In this document: piece after piece, positions 1 to 7,785 of the stretch
Layout of the letters: each line of letters begins with the position of its first letter
Position numbering within the stretch: the stretch's first letter is position 1
From: Methyloglobulus sp.
Lineage (GTDB): Bacteria > Pseudomonadota > Gammaproteobacteria > Methylococcales > Methylomonadaceae
DNA: 9,276 bases
Assembly (NCBI GenBank): GCA_013140405.1
Contig: JABFSV010000240.1
Span: forward strand, 1 to 9,276
Direction of reading: 5' to 3'
Translations under genes and position numbers: made by a program
The notes under the pieces: model-generated
Database searches by the model: none
Told to the model about the DNA's origin: nothing
The model's input: the letters and a program-made list of their open reading frames with translations, nothing else

Positions 1-38
1 TGTTTTGCCAGGTCAATGCCAACTCGTTTAATATTCAT
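1..38 (-). CDS. IS110-family transposase, N-terminal fragment (runs off left edge)
   Basis: Reading the minus strand from the ATG at 38 gives MNIKRVGIDLAK followed by Q, cut by the window edge. This is the typical start of IS110/IS1111-type transposases: a short basic start, then the V-G-I-D-x-(A/S)-K strand. In that family the Asp is the first acidic residue of the RuvC-like DEDD catalytic domain. The start is fixed by a strong Shine-Dalgarno eight bases upstream. Only 12-13 codons are visible, so it cannot be said whether the gene is intact. By family knowledge these enzymes recombine DNA without the usual terminal repeats, and many use a structured bridge RNA encoded in a non-coding end of the element. 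The assignment rests on a short but characteristic motif. Confidence 0.72.
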   Translation of the reverse strand, partial: MNIKRVGIDLAK

Positions 39-46
39 TTCGGATT

Positions 47-54
47 CCTCCTCC
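47..54 (-). promoter_or_regulatory. Strong Shine-Dalgarno of the IS110 transposase
   Basis: The minus strand reads GGAGGAGG with an eight-base spacer before the ATG at 38. It is an almost perfect anti-16S match and decides the transposase start. Confidence 0.7.
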
Positions 55-121
55 GTTGTTTGGAAAGTTTAATTCTACCAAACTGGCACATCGATGCCGT
101 AAGGTGGGAGGGGTCCATACC

Positions 122-402
122 ATTGTTATTGGGTAATTTACCATGTGGTCTTGGTCGTCGGGTTTGGGTCGGTAACTACAAGCAACATGAAATTTCAAAT
201 GACTGCTTTCAAGCCCCCGCGTCAGCATGAAGCCTTGTAAACACTTAAATACAACTGGTACTTTTGGAGGCGTTTCACACCCCTCCCTTTAAGATTCAGC
301 AAATCAACGACTGCTTTGTATTTTTAAGGTAATGGCAATGTAGTGAAATAGACTTTTGAAATTAGTGCAGTTATCTTCTGAAAATGACACGATCCACGGC
401 AT
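122..402. other. Gene-free stretch between IS end and resolvase remnant
   Basis: No credible gene was found. The minus-strand open frame here has no recognisable product and runs into the IS end. A nine-base inverted copy of the IS end motif (ACCCCTCCC at 279-287, matching GGGAGGGGT at 106-114) is present, plus a weak stem GGAGG (266-270)/CCTCC (282-286). No N-terminal resolvase sequence (Y-x-R-V-S-T) could be found upstream of 403. The stretch may be transposon debris or part of the IS non-coding end. Confidence 0.4.
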
Positions 403-870
403 TTGTTTGAAGACAAGGCCAGCGGTGCTCGTGATGATCGAGTAGGTTTAAAACAGGCGTTGGAGTTCGTTCGGGAAGGCGATTGCTTGATAGTATGGAA
501 ATTAGACCGCTTAGGTCGGTCATTGCCGCACTTGTTAAACATCGTCACCGATTTGCAAAAGAGAAAAATTGCTTTTCGTTCGCTCACTGAACAAATGGAT
601 ACCACCACGCCCCAAGGTGAATTCTTATTCAACATATTTGGGTCTTTAGCCAAGTTTGAACGGGCCTTGGCAAAAGAGTGTATCGTCGCAGGGTTAGCCG
701 CGGCAAAAAAACGTGGCCGCACCGGTGGCCGTCCCATTGCTATCAGCAGCGAAAAACTGACAGCAATAAACGAAGCCCTAAGCACCGGTGCCAGCAAAGC
801 TTCCGTGTGCCGAAATTTTGGGGTAAAGCGAACGACACTTTACGATGCACTTAACCGAAAAGCTCCGTAA
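403..870 (+). pseudogene. tnpR: Serine resolvase/recombinase of the Tn3 TnpR type, 5'-truncated
   Basis: The 155 residues from a TTG codon match the TnpR family from the point F-E-D-K-A-S-G-A-R onward. They include KLDRLGRS (catalytic Asp, Arg and Arg of the resolvase fold), the D-D-R-V-G arginine, FRSLTEQMDTTTPQGE, the E-helix region FGSLAKFERALAKE, and a complete C-terminal helix-turn-helix (GASKASVCRNFGVKRTTLY). Missing are about 35 N-terminal residues with the Y-x-R-V-S-T motif that carries the catalytic serine. An in-frame TGA lies at 385-387, so no longer start exists in this frame. Without the serine the protein cannot cut DNA, although the DNA-binding domain could still be made. No tnpA or Tn3 terminal repeats are seen. 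It is most likely a relic of a Tn3-family transposon, clipped at its 5' end by a rearrangement. It ends 39 bp before the convergent deaD stop. Confidence 0.85.
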
Positions 871-909
871 CAGATTTTACAATTTCGGGGGATGGGCAAT
901 AATAGCCAA

Positions 910-2736
910 CTACGCATCAACGGATTTTGGTTTGGCCCGTCTGGAAGGGGAGCTGATCCTTTTTTTGCTTTTGTCTGTTTTTTTGCCAGCATCATCAGGC
1001 TTGTACTTGCCAGAGCCTGTATCGGTATCAGCACCATCAATCCGTGAAATATTAAGTGCTTGGCCTACAACCCTGACTTTTTTCAATTCTTGAAACAGTT
1101 CTTTGGGCATACCTGCGGGTAACTCCACCGTGCTATAGTCCTCTTCAATTTTGATGCGGGCAATGTGGTCGCCGTCGATGCCGGTCTCATTGGCGATTGC
1201 CCCAACAATATTGCCGGGTTTTACGCCGTGGGCGTGGCCGACTTCAATGCGGAAAGTTTCCATTTCAATGTTTGCGCCGCCAGCGCGACGCGGTTTACGT
1301 TCTGTTTGTGACCGTTCAAAGCGATCCGGTCTGTCTGACCTATCTGATCTGGGCGGCCTGCTGTCTCTACTCTCCCTGTCGTCCCGACTGTCTTTAGGCC
1401 GTTTAGGCAGATTCTGCATCAACAAAGGTGTGTCGCCTTGCACTAGCTTGGCTAAAGCAGAGGCTATTTCCAGGGCGGTGACATTATGTTCTTGCTCATA
1501 TTGTTCAATAAGCTGGCTGAAAAAGCTGAGTTCTTCAGCGGCTAACGTATCGGTAATGTTTTGTTTGAAGCGGGAGATACGCTTATTGTTTATGACCTCT
1601 GTCGAAGGCAAGCCCATTTCTTCAACTTTTTGTTTGGTCGCTTTTTCAATGTTGAATAACAGTTTTCGTTCCCTGGGCGCGATAAACAAAATGGCATCAC
1701 CTGTGCGTCCGGCGCGACCTGTCCTGCCAATTCGGTGGATGTAAGATTCAGTGTCGTACGGGATGTCGTAGTTGACAACGTGGGTAATGCGGTCTACGTC
1801 CAGTCCACGGGCAGCGACATCGGTAGCAACCAAAATGTCCAGTTTGCCGTTTTTAAGATGGTTAATCGACCGTTCCCTGAGCGTTTGTGACATATCGCCA
1901 TTGATTGCGGCAGCAGAGTAGCCGCGAGCTTCCAGTTTTTCGGCCAGTTCAATCGTGGCGGTTTTCGTCCTGACGAAGATGATCATGCCATCGAACGTTT
2001 CGGCTTCCAGGATGCGGGTGAGGGCATCTAGCTTATGGACACCGCTAACCAGCCAAAAGCGCTGGCGTATGTTTTCTGCCGAAGCTGTCGTCACTTTGAT
2101 GGTAACTTCTTCTGGTTCGTGCAGATAGTCTTGGGCTATTTTGCGGATAACCGACGGCATGGTTGCGGAAAATAAGGCAATTTGCTTCTTTTCTGGCAGT
2201 TGTTCCAATATCCATTCGACATCGTCGATAAAACCCATACGCAGCATTTCATCGGCTTCATCAAGCACCAGTACGCTCAGGTTGTTTAAAAGCAATGTGC
2301 CACGGCGCATGTGATCCATGACCCGACCTGGTGTGCCGACGACGACATGAGCGCCGCGCTTGAGTGAGCGTAGCTGTGTGCTGTAATCCTGTCCGCCGTA
2401 AATGGGCAAAACATGGAAGCCTTTTAAGTGTGCTGCGTAGCGTTGGAACGCCTCGGCGACTTGGATTGCCAATTCGCGGGTTGGAGCCAAGACCAGTGCT
2501 TGCGGATCTTTTTGTTTGAGATCGATACGGGACAAAATAGGTAACGCAAAGGCCGCAGTTTTCCCTGTACCAGTCTGGGCTTGTCCCAACACGTCTTTGC
2601 CTTTCAGCATGTGTGGGATAACCCGCGCTTGTATGGGCGAAGGAGTTTCGTAGCCGACATCATCCAGTACTTTAAGTACCGGTTCAATCAGGTCTAAATC
2701 ATGGAAAGAGGGAAGGGAAGTGACATCGTTGGACAT
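910..2736 (-). CDS. deaD: ATP-dependent DEAD-box RNA helicase DeaD/CsdA
   Basis: This complete 608-aa DEAD-box helicase unwinds structured RNA. In the DeaD/CsdA family the job is ribosome assembly and mRNA decay, mainly in the cold. All motifs are visible: Q motif around 11-36 (F...G-Y-x-x-P-S-P-I-Q), motif I AQTGTGKT 53-60, Ia PTRELA 85-90, GG 114-115, Ib TPGR 135-138, II DEAD 159-162, III SAT 190-192, IV near 252-257, V at 305-313 (T-D-V-A-A-R-G-L-D) and VI HRIGRTGRAG 334-343. After the RecA-like core come the DeaD dimerisation-like helical region (about 375-435), a low-complexity Arg/Asp/Ser linker (444-485), a DbpA-type RNA-binding domain (about 490-565) and a basic Lys/Ser tail. The ATG at 2736 has AGGTAA upstream on the minus strand. 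Its length and order are those of gammaproteobacterial DeaD, with nothing missing. It is transcribed alone, convergent with the resolvase relic and divergent from the PBP-like gene. Confidence 0.96.
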   Translation of the reverse strand: MSNDVTSLPSFHDLDLIEPVLKVLDDVGYETPSPIQARVIPHMLKGKDVLGQAQTGTGKTAAFALPILSRIDLKQKDPQALVLAPTRELAIQVAEAFQRYAAHLKGFHVLPIYGGQDYSTQLRSLKRGAHVVVGTPGRVMDHMRRGTLLLNNLSVLVLDEADEMLRMGFIDDVEWILEQLPEKKQIALFSATMPSVIRKIAQDYLHEPEEVTIKVTTASAENIRQRFWLVSGVHKLDALTRILEAETFDGMIIFVRTKTATIELAEKLEARGYSAAAINGDMSQTLRERSINHLKNGKLDILVATDVAARGLDVDRITHVVNYDIPYDTESYIHRIGRTGRAGRTGDAILFIAPRERKLLFNIEKATKQKVEEMGLPSTEVINNKRISRFKQNITDTLAAEELSFFSQLIEQYEQEHNVTALEIASALAKLVQGDTPLLMQNLPKRPKDSRDDRESRDSRPPRSDRSDRPDRFERSQTERKPRRAGGANIEMETFRIEVGHAHGVKPGNIVGAIANETGIDGDHIARIKIEEDYSTVELPAGMPKELFQELKKVRVVGQALNISRIDGADTDTGSGKYKPDDAGKKTDKSKKRISSPSRRAKPKSVDA

Positions 2737-2763
2737 TAATTTACCTGTTGGTAGAGAGAGGGT

Positions 2764-2775
2764 GCGCTTTAGCGC
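2764..2775 (-). repeat. Short palindrome in the deaD 5' leader
   Basis: GCGCT-TT-AGCGC is a near-perfect dyad about 28 bp upstream of the deaD start. In the transcript it could form a small GC stem with a tight loop. Cold-shock helicase genes often have structured leaders, but a role here is only inferred. Confidence 0.35.
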
Positions 2776-3042
2776 GATAAGCTATGATACACAGTTGGAT
2801 CATTCAAGTGGGCTACGGTCGATTAGCCAGGGCTTGGCGAATTCAAGTCCATTTACCAGATTAACAGGGGGAAGGAGCAGAATTAATTGTCGGCACGAAT
2901 AACCTAGCTCTAAAGCTATACGTACATTGTATAACAATTCGTTTTGTTTTTCCTAATTAAAACAATAAGGTCAACTGATAGCTTGATGGATTGGTTTTTA
3001 TGGTTACCTCCCGCAAAATAGCGAAAGGCGGAAAATCTGGTG
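2776..3042. other. Upstream region of deaD, no gene seen
   Basis: This stretch and the rest of the 554-bp gap up to 3290 contain no gene I can support. The deaD promoter should lie here on the minus strand. A TTGAAT hexamer near 2805 with 17 bp to TAGCTT is a possible but weak match. The 60-76 codon open frames on the minus strand between 2916 and 3276 have no recognisable features. Confidence 0.35.
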
Positions 3043-3063
3043 TTGTCAGTTTTTAACTGACAA
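3043..3063. repeat. Perfect 9-bp inverted repeat with 3-nt loop
   Basis: TTGTCAGTT (3043-3051), loop TTT, then AACTGACAA (3055-3063). It lies about 30 bp upstream of the extended -10 element at 3092. No long T run follows on the plus strand, so it is a poor terminator. It could be an operator for the downstream promoter or a hairpin ending a leader transcript. Function is unassigned. Confidence 0.55.
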
Positions 3064-3091
3064 TCTTCTTGAGTTAAAGAATCGTGTTGTT

Positions 3092-3100
3092 TGTTATAAT
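3092..3100 (+). promoter_or_regulatory. Extended -10 promoter, candidate for the PBP-like gene
   Basis: TGT followed by a consensus TATAAT (3095-3100) forms an extended -10 element pointing toward the PBP-like gene. The nearest -35 candidates are poor: GTTAAA at 3073-3078 with 16 bp spacing, or TTGAGT at 3069 with 20 bp. Extended -10 promoters can work without a good -35. Transcription would start near 3107 and give a leader of roughly 180 nt before the ATG at 3291. Confidence 0.45.
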
Positions 3101-3158
3101 AGCGCAGTATTCCTTCCTGGTTGGCCTGTTCCTCGATTAGAATCATTTTGTAAAATTA

Positions 3159-3194
3159 TAAGCACACTTGCCTTAGTTACGCTTTGAGTGCTTA
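3159..3194. repeat. Inverted repeat in the leader of the PBP-like gene
   Basis: TAAGCAC (3159-3165) and GTGCTTA (3188-3194) are perfect 7-bp arms separated by 22 bp. They lie between the extended -10 element and the start codon, so they could be an operator or a leader stem. No known regulator site was recognised. Confidence 0.3.
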
Positions 3195-3290
3195 CAACAC
3201 ATGTTTCGATTGGTGAATAATGGCTTTCAGTCCCTGTCAATTTGAGAAACTCATTCCGTAAATCCCGCTGCTGCATATCAATCTACCTAC

Positions 3291-6200
3291 ATGGATAAAC
3301 GAAGTCTTCAGCGGTTTTTAGCGGGATACATAATCGTCGGTGTAATGCTTGTCACTTTCGTTATTGTCAAAATAATCCGGCAAGAAATTACCACTTCAAA
3401 ATATCAGGCGCGTTATCTTTCTGAAATTGCCGAGCAATTACGTTTTAAGCTAAATCCTGGGGCAAGCAAATCTATCCGTTATCCAAGTTATGGGCCTTAT
3501 GACCAACGCATGGGCTATACGCTGGTTCCAGATGCTATTGGGCGATTAGAAAAAACCGGATTCGGTATTGCAGCCCAGGCATCGTCCTCGCCGATGATGG
3601 ACAAATTGGCCAATTACGGCCTATTCCCAATCTATCAAGAAAAAACCAGGACGGGCTTAAGCATTGTTGACCAAGCTAATAAAGCCATTTTCAGTACCGT
3701 TTACCCTAGCCGTGGCTACCCCAATTTTGAGGCGATTCCGCCGCTAGTCCTGCAAACGCTGTTGTTTATTGAAAACAGGGAATTGCTCAATGACCAGAAT
3801 CACACCCTGAACCCTGCGGTTGAATGGGATCGCTTTGGCTTCGCCACCTTGCAAATGATGGCCAATAAACTTGGCGTTACCGACAGTGTTCCTGGTGGCA
3901 GCACCTTGGCAACACAAATTGAAAAGTATCGCCATTCTGCCAATGGCTACACCAATTCCGGTATTGACAAAATTCGCCAGATGGCGAGTGCTTCTATCCG
4001 CGCTTATTTGCTTGGCCCTGATACGCGTGAGATGCGGCGACAGATTGTTCTGGCTTACTTGAATTCAATGCCGCTGTCCGCCACGCCAAAAACGGGTGAA
4101 GTGCATGGCTTGGGTGATGGCTTGGCGGCTTGGTTTGGTGCGGATTTCGATGTGGTCAATAAACTGCTTGCCCCATCCGCACTTAAGTCGAACGGGCAAA
4201 TCAGCCCACAGCAGGCAACCGCTTTCCGGCAAGTACTGACAACCCTATTGTCACAAAGACGGCCTTCATACCTTCTGGGCAAAGGTTATGGAAGTCTACA
4301 AGAACTCACCGACAGCTATCTGCGGTTAATGACTAAAGAAGGGTTTATCTCAACAACGTTACGTGATGCCGCTCTCAAAGTAAAAAATCTAAAGCCCACC
4401 ACATCCGCGCTAAGCCCAAGCAATTTTATGGCGGAAAAGAAAACCCAATCCATATTGCGTACCCGTCTCGCCAAATCGCTAGGCATTAAATCGAATTATG
4501 AATTGGATCGTTTGGATCTAACCGTAAAAACGACCCTCGATTATGATTTGCAACAAGCTATCAGCAAAGCCTTGCATGGCTTAAGTGAGCCTGATAATGC
4601 CCGTGCAGCCGGGGTTTTGGGTTTTCACATGCTAGATGGCAACATTGACTTAGCCCCCATCATCTACAGCTTGATGCTATTTGAAAAAAGCCCTGTTGGG
4701 AATCTGTTGAGGGTGCAAACGGACAGCTTAGACCAACCTTTAGACATCAACGAAGGCATCCGCTTGGATCTTGGATCGACCTCTAAAATGCGGACGATGG
4801 TGCATTATTTGGAGCTGATAACCCAGATTTATCAACATTACCAAGGCAATTCGCCTGAACAGCTTAAACAGATCACCCTCACCCTACATCCTCGTGATTA
4901 CTTGTCTGCCTGGGTTATCGAACAACTGAACAAAAAAAGTGGGATCAGTCTTGAAGAGCTGCTGAATGAAGCGTTGGACAGGAAATACTCCGCCAGCCCT
5001 TATGAATATTTTTATACGGGTGGTGGGCTGCATCATTTCAACAATTTCGATAAGTCCGAAAACAGCCAAATTAAGTCCATACGCCACGCTTTGCGGGATT
5101 CTACTAATCTTGTGTTTATCCGCTTGATGAGGGATGTCGTCTACCATCACCTGTACAAACCGGACGGCATCGCCCGCTGGTTAGACAATCCAGCCGACCC
5201 TAGGCGCAAGGAATATCTGGAGCGCTTTGCCGACCGCGAAGGCCGCGCTTATTTGCGTCGATTTTTTGTTAAATATCAAGGCAAAACGCCCGAAGAAGCA
5301 GTGCAATTGCTGGTTGAAAAAGTGCAACCTAAAGTTTCGCGCTATTCCATGCTGTACCGCGCTATTTACCCAGACCATGACGAGAGCCAGTTTTATCTCT
5401 TCCTGAAATCCCATATCAAGGGCGCGGACTTGGTTAATGAAGATATTTATGGACTGTATGACAAATATTCCGTAGCCAATTTTGATCTACAAGACCAAGG
5501 TTTCATCACTAAAGTACATCCCCTGGAATTATGGTTGGTGCGATTTTTGACTGCACATCCCAAGGCGACTTTGGACACTATCTTGGCTGCCAGTTATGAG
5601 CAACGTCTTGAAGTGTACCGCTGGCTACTAAAAAGCAAACGTAAAAACTCCCAACAACGGCGCATCATGACCTTGCTGGAAGAAGAAGCCTTTAAAGAAA
5701 TCCACACGGCATGGCAGCTCGTGGGTTATCCATTCAGCAAATTGACGCCTTCTTACGGAACCTCGATAGGCGCGTCAGGAGACCGTCCTGCCGCACTGGC
5801 AGATTTGATGGGCGTGTTACAGAATGACGGGCGGCGCTTGCCGTTTGTTCGCTTCGATAGCCTACATTTTGCATCGGCGACACCTTATGAAACGCTATTG
5901 AATAAGTTGCCGGAGCAGGGCGAACGTATATTTCCAGCCGAAGTCGCCAGGGCGGCACGGGGGGCGCTTGCTGGTGTCGTTGACGGCGGAACAGCTTCGC
6001 GCCTTCGTGGCGTATACACTGACAACAACGGCAAACCGTTAATCGTTGGTGGCAAAACCGGAACTGGCGACCATCGCAAGCAGATATGGGGAGAACGTGG
6101 TCGCTTGCTGGAATCAAAATTCATCAGTCGTGCCGCAACGTTCACATTTTTCCTGGGCGACCGATTTTTTGGGGTCATCACCGCCTATGTGGAAGGCCCA

Positions 6201-6353
6201 AACGCCGAGCGTTACCACTTTACCAGTTCATTGCCTGTGCAAATTATCAAATATCTTAAACCTACACTTTCGCCTTTGTTAAATAGGGTTTCGGAAGATC
6301 AAAACCTCCCAACATCAGTGCCTGAAAAGTTCACTAAAGCGTTAGATAACTAA
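3291..6353 (+). CDS. Membrane-anchored GT51 transglycosylase/penicillin-binding transpeptidase-like protein (class A PBP-like)
   Basis: This 1020-aa protein has a single N-terminal signal-anchor helix (about residues 9-29, after MDKRSLQR), placing the bulk in the periplasm. A GT51 domain follows: FIENREL with the first catalytic Glu at 161, PGGSTLATQ at 201-209, and RRQIVLAYLN near 250-260. The C-terminal half has the three penicillin-binding motifs: S496-T-S-K499, S604-T-N606 and K922-T-G924. Known class A PBPs polymerise lipid II glycan and crosslink the stem peptides. The layout departs from PBP1a/1b: more than 300 residues separate SxN and KTG, and the region where PBP1b has its second catalytic Glu reads IRQMASASIRAYL, apparently without it. 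The ATG at 3291 puts the anchor at the N-terminus, but no clear Shine-Dalgarno precedes it. It stands alone, with no operon partner. It belongs to a large non-classical family usually named only 'transglycosylase domain-containing protein'. Its in vivo activity is uncertain. Confidence 0.82.
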   Translation: MDKRSLQRFLAGYIIVGVMLVTFVIVKIIRQEITTSKYQARYLSEIAEQLRFKLNPGASKSIRYPSYGPYDQRMGYTLVPDAIGRLEKTGFGIAAQASSSPMMDKLANYGLFPIYQEKTRTGLSIVDQANKAIFSTVYPSRGYPNFEAIPPLVLQTLLFIENRELLNDQNHTLNPAVEWDRFGFATLQMMANKLGVTDSVPGGSTLATQIEKYRHSANGYTNSGIDKIRQMASASIRAYLLGPDTREMRRQIVLAYLNSMPLSATPKTGEVHGLGDGLAAWFGADFDVVNKLLAPSALKSNGQISPQQATAFRQVLTTLLSQRRPSYLLGKGYGSLQELTDSYLRLMTKEGFISTTLRDAALKVKNLKPTTSALSPSNFMAEKKTQSILRTRLAKSLGIKSNYELDRLDLTVKTTLDYDLQQAISKALHGLSEPDNARAAGVLGFHMLDGNIDLAPIIYSLMLFEKSPVGNLLRVQTDSLDQPLDINEGIRLDLGSTSKMRTMVHYLELITQIYQHYQGNSPEQLKQITLTLHPRDYLSAWVIEQLNKKSGISLEELLNEALDRKYSASPYEYFYTGGGLHHFNNFDKSENSQIKSIRHALRDSTNLVFIRLMRDVVYHHLYKPDGIARWLDNPADPRRKEYLERFADREGRAYLRRFFVKYQGKTPEEAVQLLVEKVQPKVSRYSMLYRAIYPDHDESQFYLFLKSHIKGADLVNEDIYGLYDKYSVANFDLQDQGFITKVHPLELWLVRFLTAHPKATLDTILAASYEQRLEVYRWLLKSKRKNSQQRRIMTLLEEEAFKEIHTAWQLVGYPFSKLTPSYGTSIGASGDRPAALADLMGVLQNDGRRLPFVRFDSLHFASATPYETLLNKLPEQGERIFPAEVARAARGALAGVVDGGTASRLRGVYTDNNGKPLIVGGKTGTGDHRKQIWGERGRLLESKFISRAATFTFFLGDRFFGVITAYVEGPNAERYHFTSSLPVQIIKYLKPTLSPLLNRVSEDQNLPTSVPEKFTKALDN

Positions 6354-6645
6354 GGCTAATAATACGCGTCTCTTTGTTCGGAAGTTCATAAATATAGCCT
6401 TAAAAGCATCGTGGCGACACGGTTCACACGCAGAATTTGGGGTCTCAGATGCTACTTTATCGCCGCCAGTTACATTGTTCCCGTGTTCAACCTGGGAACG
6501 ATAAAATAATCGCATAACAAAAATATTTCACAAAATTGAAACGTTACACGCTACTCAAGCCTGTTCTATGAACCGAAAATTTATTTTTGTATTTTAGGTT
6601 TATCTTGAAAAATACTTTACCTGAACTCAAATAGGATTAAATCAA
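6354..6645. other. Gene-free stretch between PBP-like gene and accessory pair
   Basis: No gene or convincing terminator was seen. GTTCCC (6477-6482) and GGGAAC (6494-6499) make a 6-bp inverted repeat with an 11-nt loop, without a T run. The last 100 bp are AT-rich and probably hold the promoter of the next gene, but no clear -35/-10 pair stands out. Confidence 0.35.
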
Positions 6646-7449
6646 ATGGATAACGCAGATGATGATGAAATTGTTAGAAGAATCATTGAAGGGGTTGATG
6701 AACTTAACATTCCTCCTCCCACACCTGTAGATAACATAATTAGAGAAATTACGAATTCATTCACTTCCATAGAAGAGTGTAATATCGTAACTGGGCAACC
6801 AAAAAACGCGGATGTAACCAAATATTTTGAGACTAACCCAGAACTTTTAGCGTTGGTAAAAGCTGGCGATAACTATTTCCTTGCTGAGGAAACAACACGT
6901 TACGTAGCACTTCACGGCATGGTATCGCAGGGTGATGTCGCCCGAATCGTTGCAGCACTATTCAGGAGCGCTGAACTTAACGCAGTAGATCGGGGAGAAA
7001 CATCGCCAGACACTATCAAAGCTCTATGCGATAATTTTCCTAAACAATTATCTGGGGGGCTAGCTCTCATAAAAGACGAAATCTTTTGGAAGATACCGAC
7101 ACCTACCTTTAACTTTTTACCAGAGGATTTGTCGGCATGGCAGCAGCTTCACGATACTAACTATATGCCTTGGATTGGTGAAGGTTCCTACCCCAATATA
7201 ATAGTTCAGGGCGACAACTTCGAAATATGGCCAATCGGTGAAGTTGCTGAGTCCGAGCTTATGAGCGAGCCTGGCATACATGCATGCTTGAATCGCACAC
7301 AACTCAAAGTCGCCCTTGAAAACGTACAACAAGATATCAGGGATTTTCTAGTGCCGCTTCGCAGTTGGGCAATGCGTTTCTACCCAGCAGACGCAGAGGA
7401 ATTGGTGGCTTGTTTTACCAAGGCGTTTGTTGATAGCAATAGTGATTAA
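6646..7449 (+). CDS. Hypothetical protein, 267 aa
   Basis: I do not recognise this protein. The start is supported by AGGA nine bases upstream of the ATG. The predicted product is acidic and soluble, with no signal peptide or membrane segment. The N-terminus is rich in Asp/Glu (DNADDDEIVRRIIEGVDE), followed by a proline stretch (PPPTP). The middle has hydrophobic helices (DVARIVAALFRSAEL) and the C-terminal half is Trp-rich (AWQQLHDTNYMPWIG, FEIWPIGE, RSWAMRFYP). No nuclease, helicase, ATPase or DNA-binding motif is visible. The base composition and isolated setting suggest an accessory gene. The next gene starts 35 bp downstream on the same strand with its own ribosome site, so the two probably form one transcript. 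It is a good gene by length, start signal and codon sense, but its function is unknown. Confidence 0.75.
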   Translation: MDNADDDEIVRRIIEGVDELNIPPPTPVDNIIREITNSFTSIEECNIVTGQPKNADVTKYFETNPELLALVKAGDNYFLAEETTRYVALHGMVSQGDVARIVAALFRSAELNAVDRGETSPDTIKALCDNFPKQLSGGLALIKDEIFWKIPTPTFNFLPEDLSAWQQLHDTNYMPWIGEGSYPNIIVQGDNFEIWPIGEVAESELMSEPGIHACLNRTQLKVALENVQQDIRDFLVPLRSWAMRFYPADAEELVACFTKAFVDSNSD

Positions 7450-7484
7450 AATTAAACGAGGAAACAAACCTATGGGAGACAAAC

Positions 7485-7721
7485 ATGAATAAGTCGTGGT
7501 CAGACAGCCTAAAAGAAGCAACCCGACAGGCATTGCAGGATTGTTGGCCTCTTTCAGAAGATGGTTGCCTGCACATGAAAAACGGCAATGGCAGTTTTGG
7601 GACGATGCGTTCAGGAGATTTGTTAGACGAAAAATGGCTAATTAAAGACAAAAAGACTGGTGCTGAATATCTTTACACCAGTATCGACGAATTGATTGCC
7701 AGTGGTTGGGCGGTTGATTAG
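7485..7721 (+). CDS. Small hypothetical protein, 78 aa
   Basis: This small protein is not recognised by name. GGGAG six bases upstream of the ATG supports the start. An ATG at 7472 is ruled out because it meets TAA after six codons. The product is a compact soluble protein. It has an N-terminal amphipathic segment with a Trp (WSDSLKEATRQALQDCW), a middle with many turns (MKNGNGSFGTM), and an ending LYTSIDELIASGWAVD. That ending resembles the C-terminus of many small phage and accessory proteins whose last strand-helix unit has the form Y-x-S-(I/V)-x-E-(L/M)-I-A-x-G-W. The gene follows the 267-aa gene by 35 bp and converges on the DUF262 gene 67 bp away. An accessory partner of the upstream gene is plausible, but no role can be assigned. 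Confidence 0.68.
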   Translation: MNKSWSDSLKEATRQALQDCWPLSEDGCLHMKNGNGSFGTMRSGDLLDEKWLIKDKKTGAEYLYTSIDELIASGWAVD

Positions 7722-7785
7722 TGTGGTAGCTTGGGGTTCGTACCTCACTCCAACCTTACGGCTCTATATGTAACCTTTGGATTTC

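Larger units (their letters stand above)
1..121 (-). mobile_element. Left end of an IS110-family (IS1111-like) insertion sequence, partial
   Basis: The transposase start is preceded on the minus strand by about 80 bp of non-coding DNA. That DNA contains the motif GGACCCCTCCC (plus strand 106-116), which resembles the subterminal inverted repeat of IS1111-group elements. A small dyad, GGCACATCGATGCC, lies at 85-98. In the IS1111 group the upstream end is short and the guide (bridge) RNA usually lies beyond the transposase stop, which here would be outside the window. If the element belongs instead to the IS110 group proper, the non-coding end would extend further right and could hold the bridge RNA. 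The outer boundary near 121 is an inference from the motif, not a proven junction. Confidence 0.5.

Noticed and set aside
28..228. Minus-strand open frame of 66 codons crossing the IS end
   Set aside because: It runs across the likely IS boundary and overlaps the transposase start in another frame. The product resembles no family I know.
324..797. 157-codon minus-strand open frame opposite the resolvase
   Set aside because: It is the antisense shadow of the resolvase reading frame, with no family features.
1151..1744. 197-codon plus-strand open frame inside deaD
   Set aside because: It lies wholly antisense to well-conserved helicase sequence and has a Ser/Arg/Leu-biased composition typical of a shadow frame.
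2916..3276. Two overlapping minus-strand open frames (76 and 60 codons) in the deaD-PBP gap, the longer-upstream one with an AGGTAG before its ATG
   Set aside because: No recognisable domain or composition typical of a protein. They overlap the promoter and repeats, and a join between them would need a frameshift with no supporting homology.
6477..6499. GTTCCC/GGGAAC hairpin downstream of the PBP-like gene as a terminator
   Set aside because: Only six pairs with an 11-nt loop, no following T run, and over 120 bp from the stop codon.
7726..7765. T-arm-like stretch (GGGGTTCGTACCTC) suggesting a tRNA 3' end or attachment site
   Set aside because: The loop has T where tRNA T-loops have the conserved A, the stem does not pair over five bases, and no acceptor, anticodon or D arm can be built around it.
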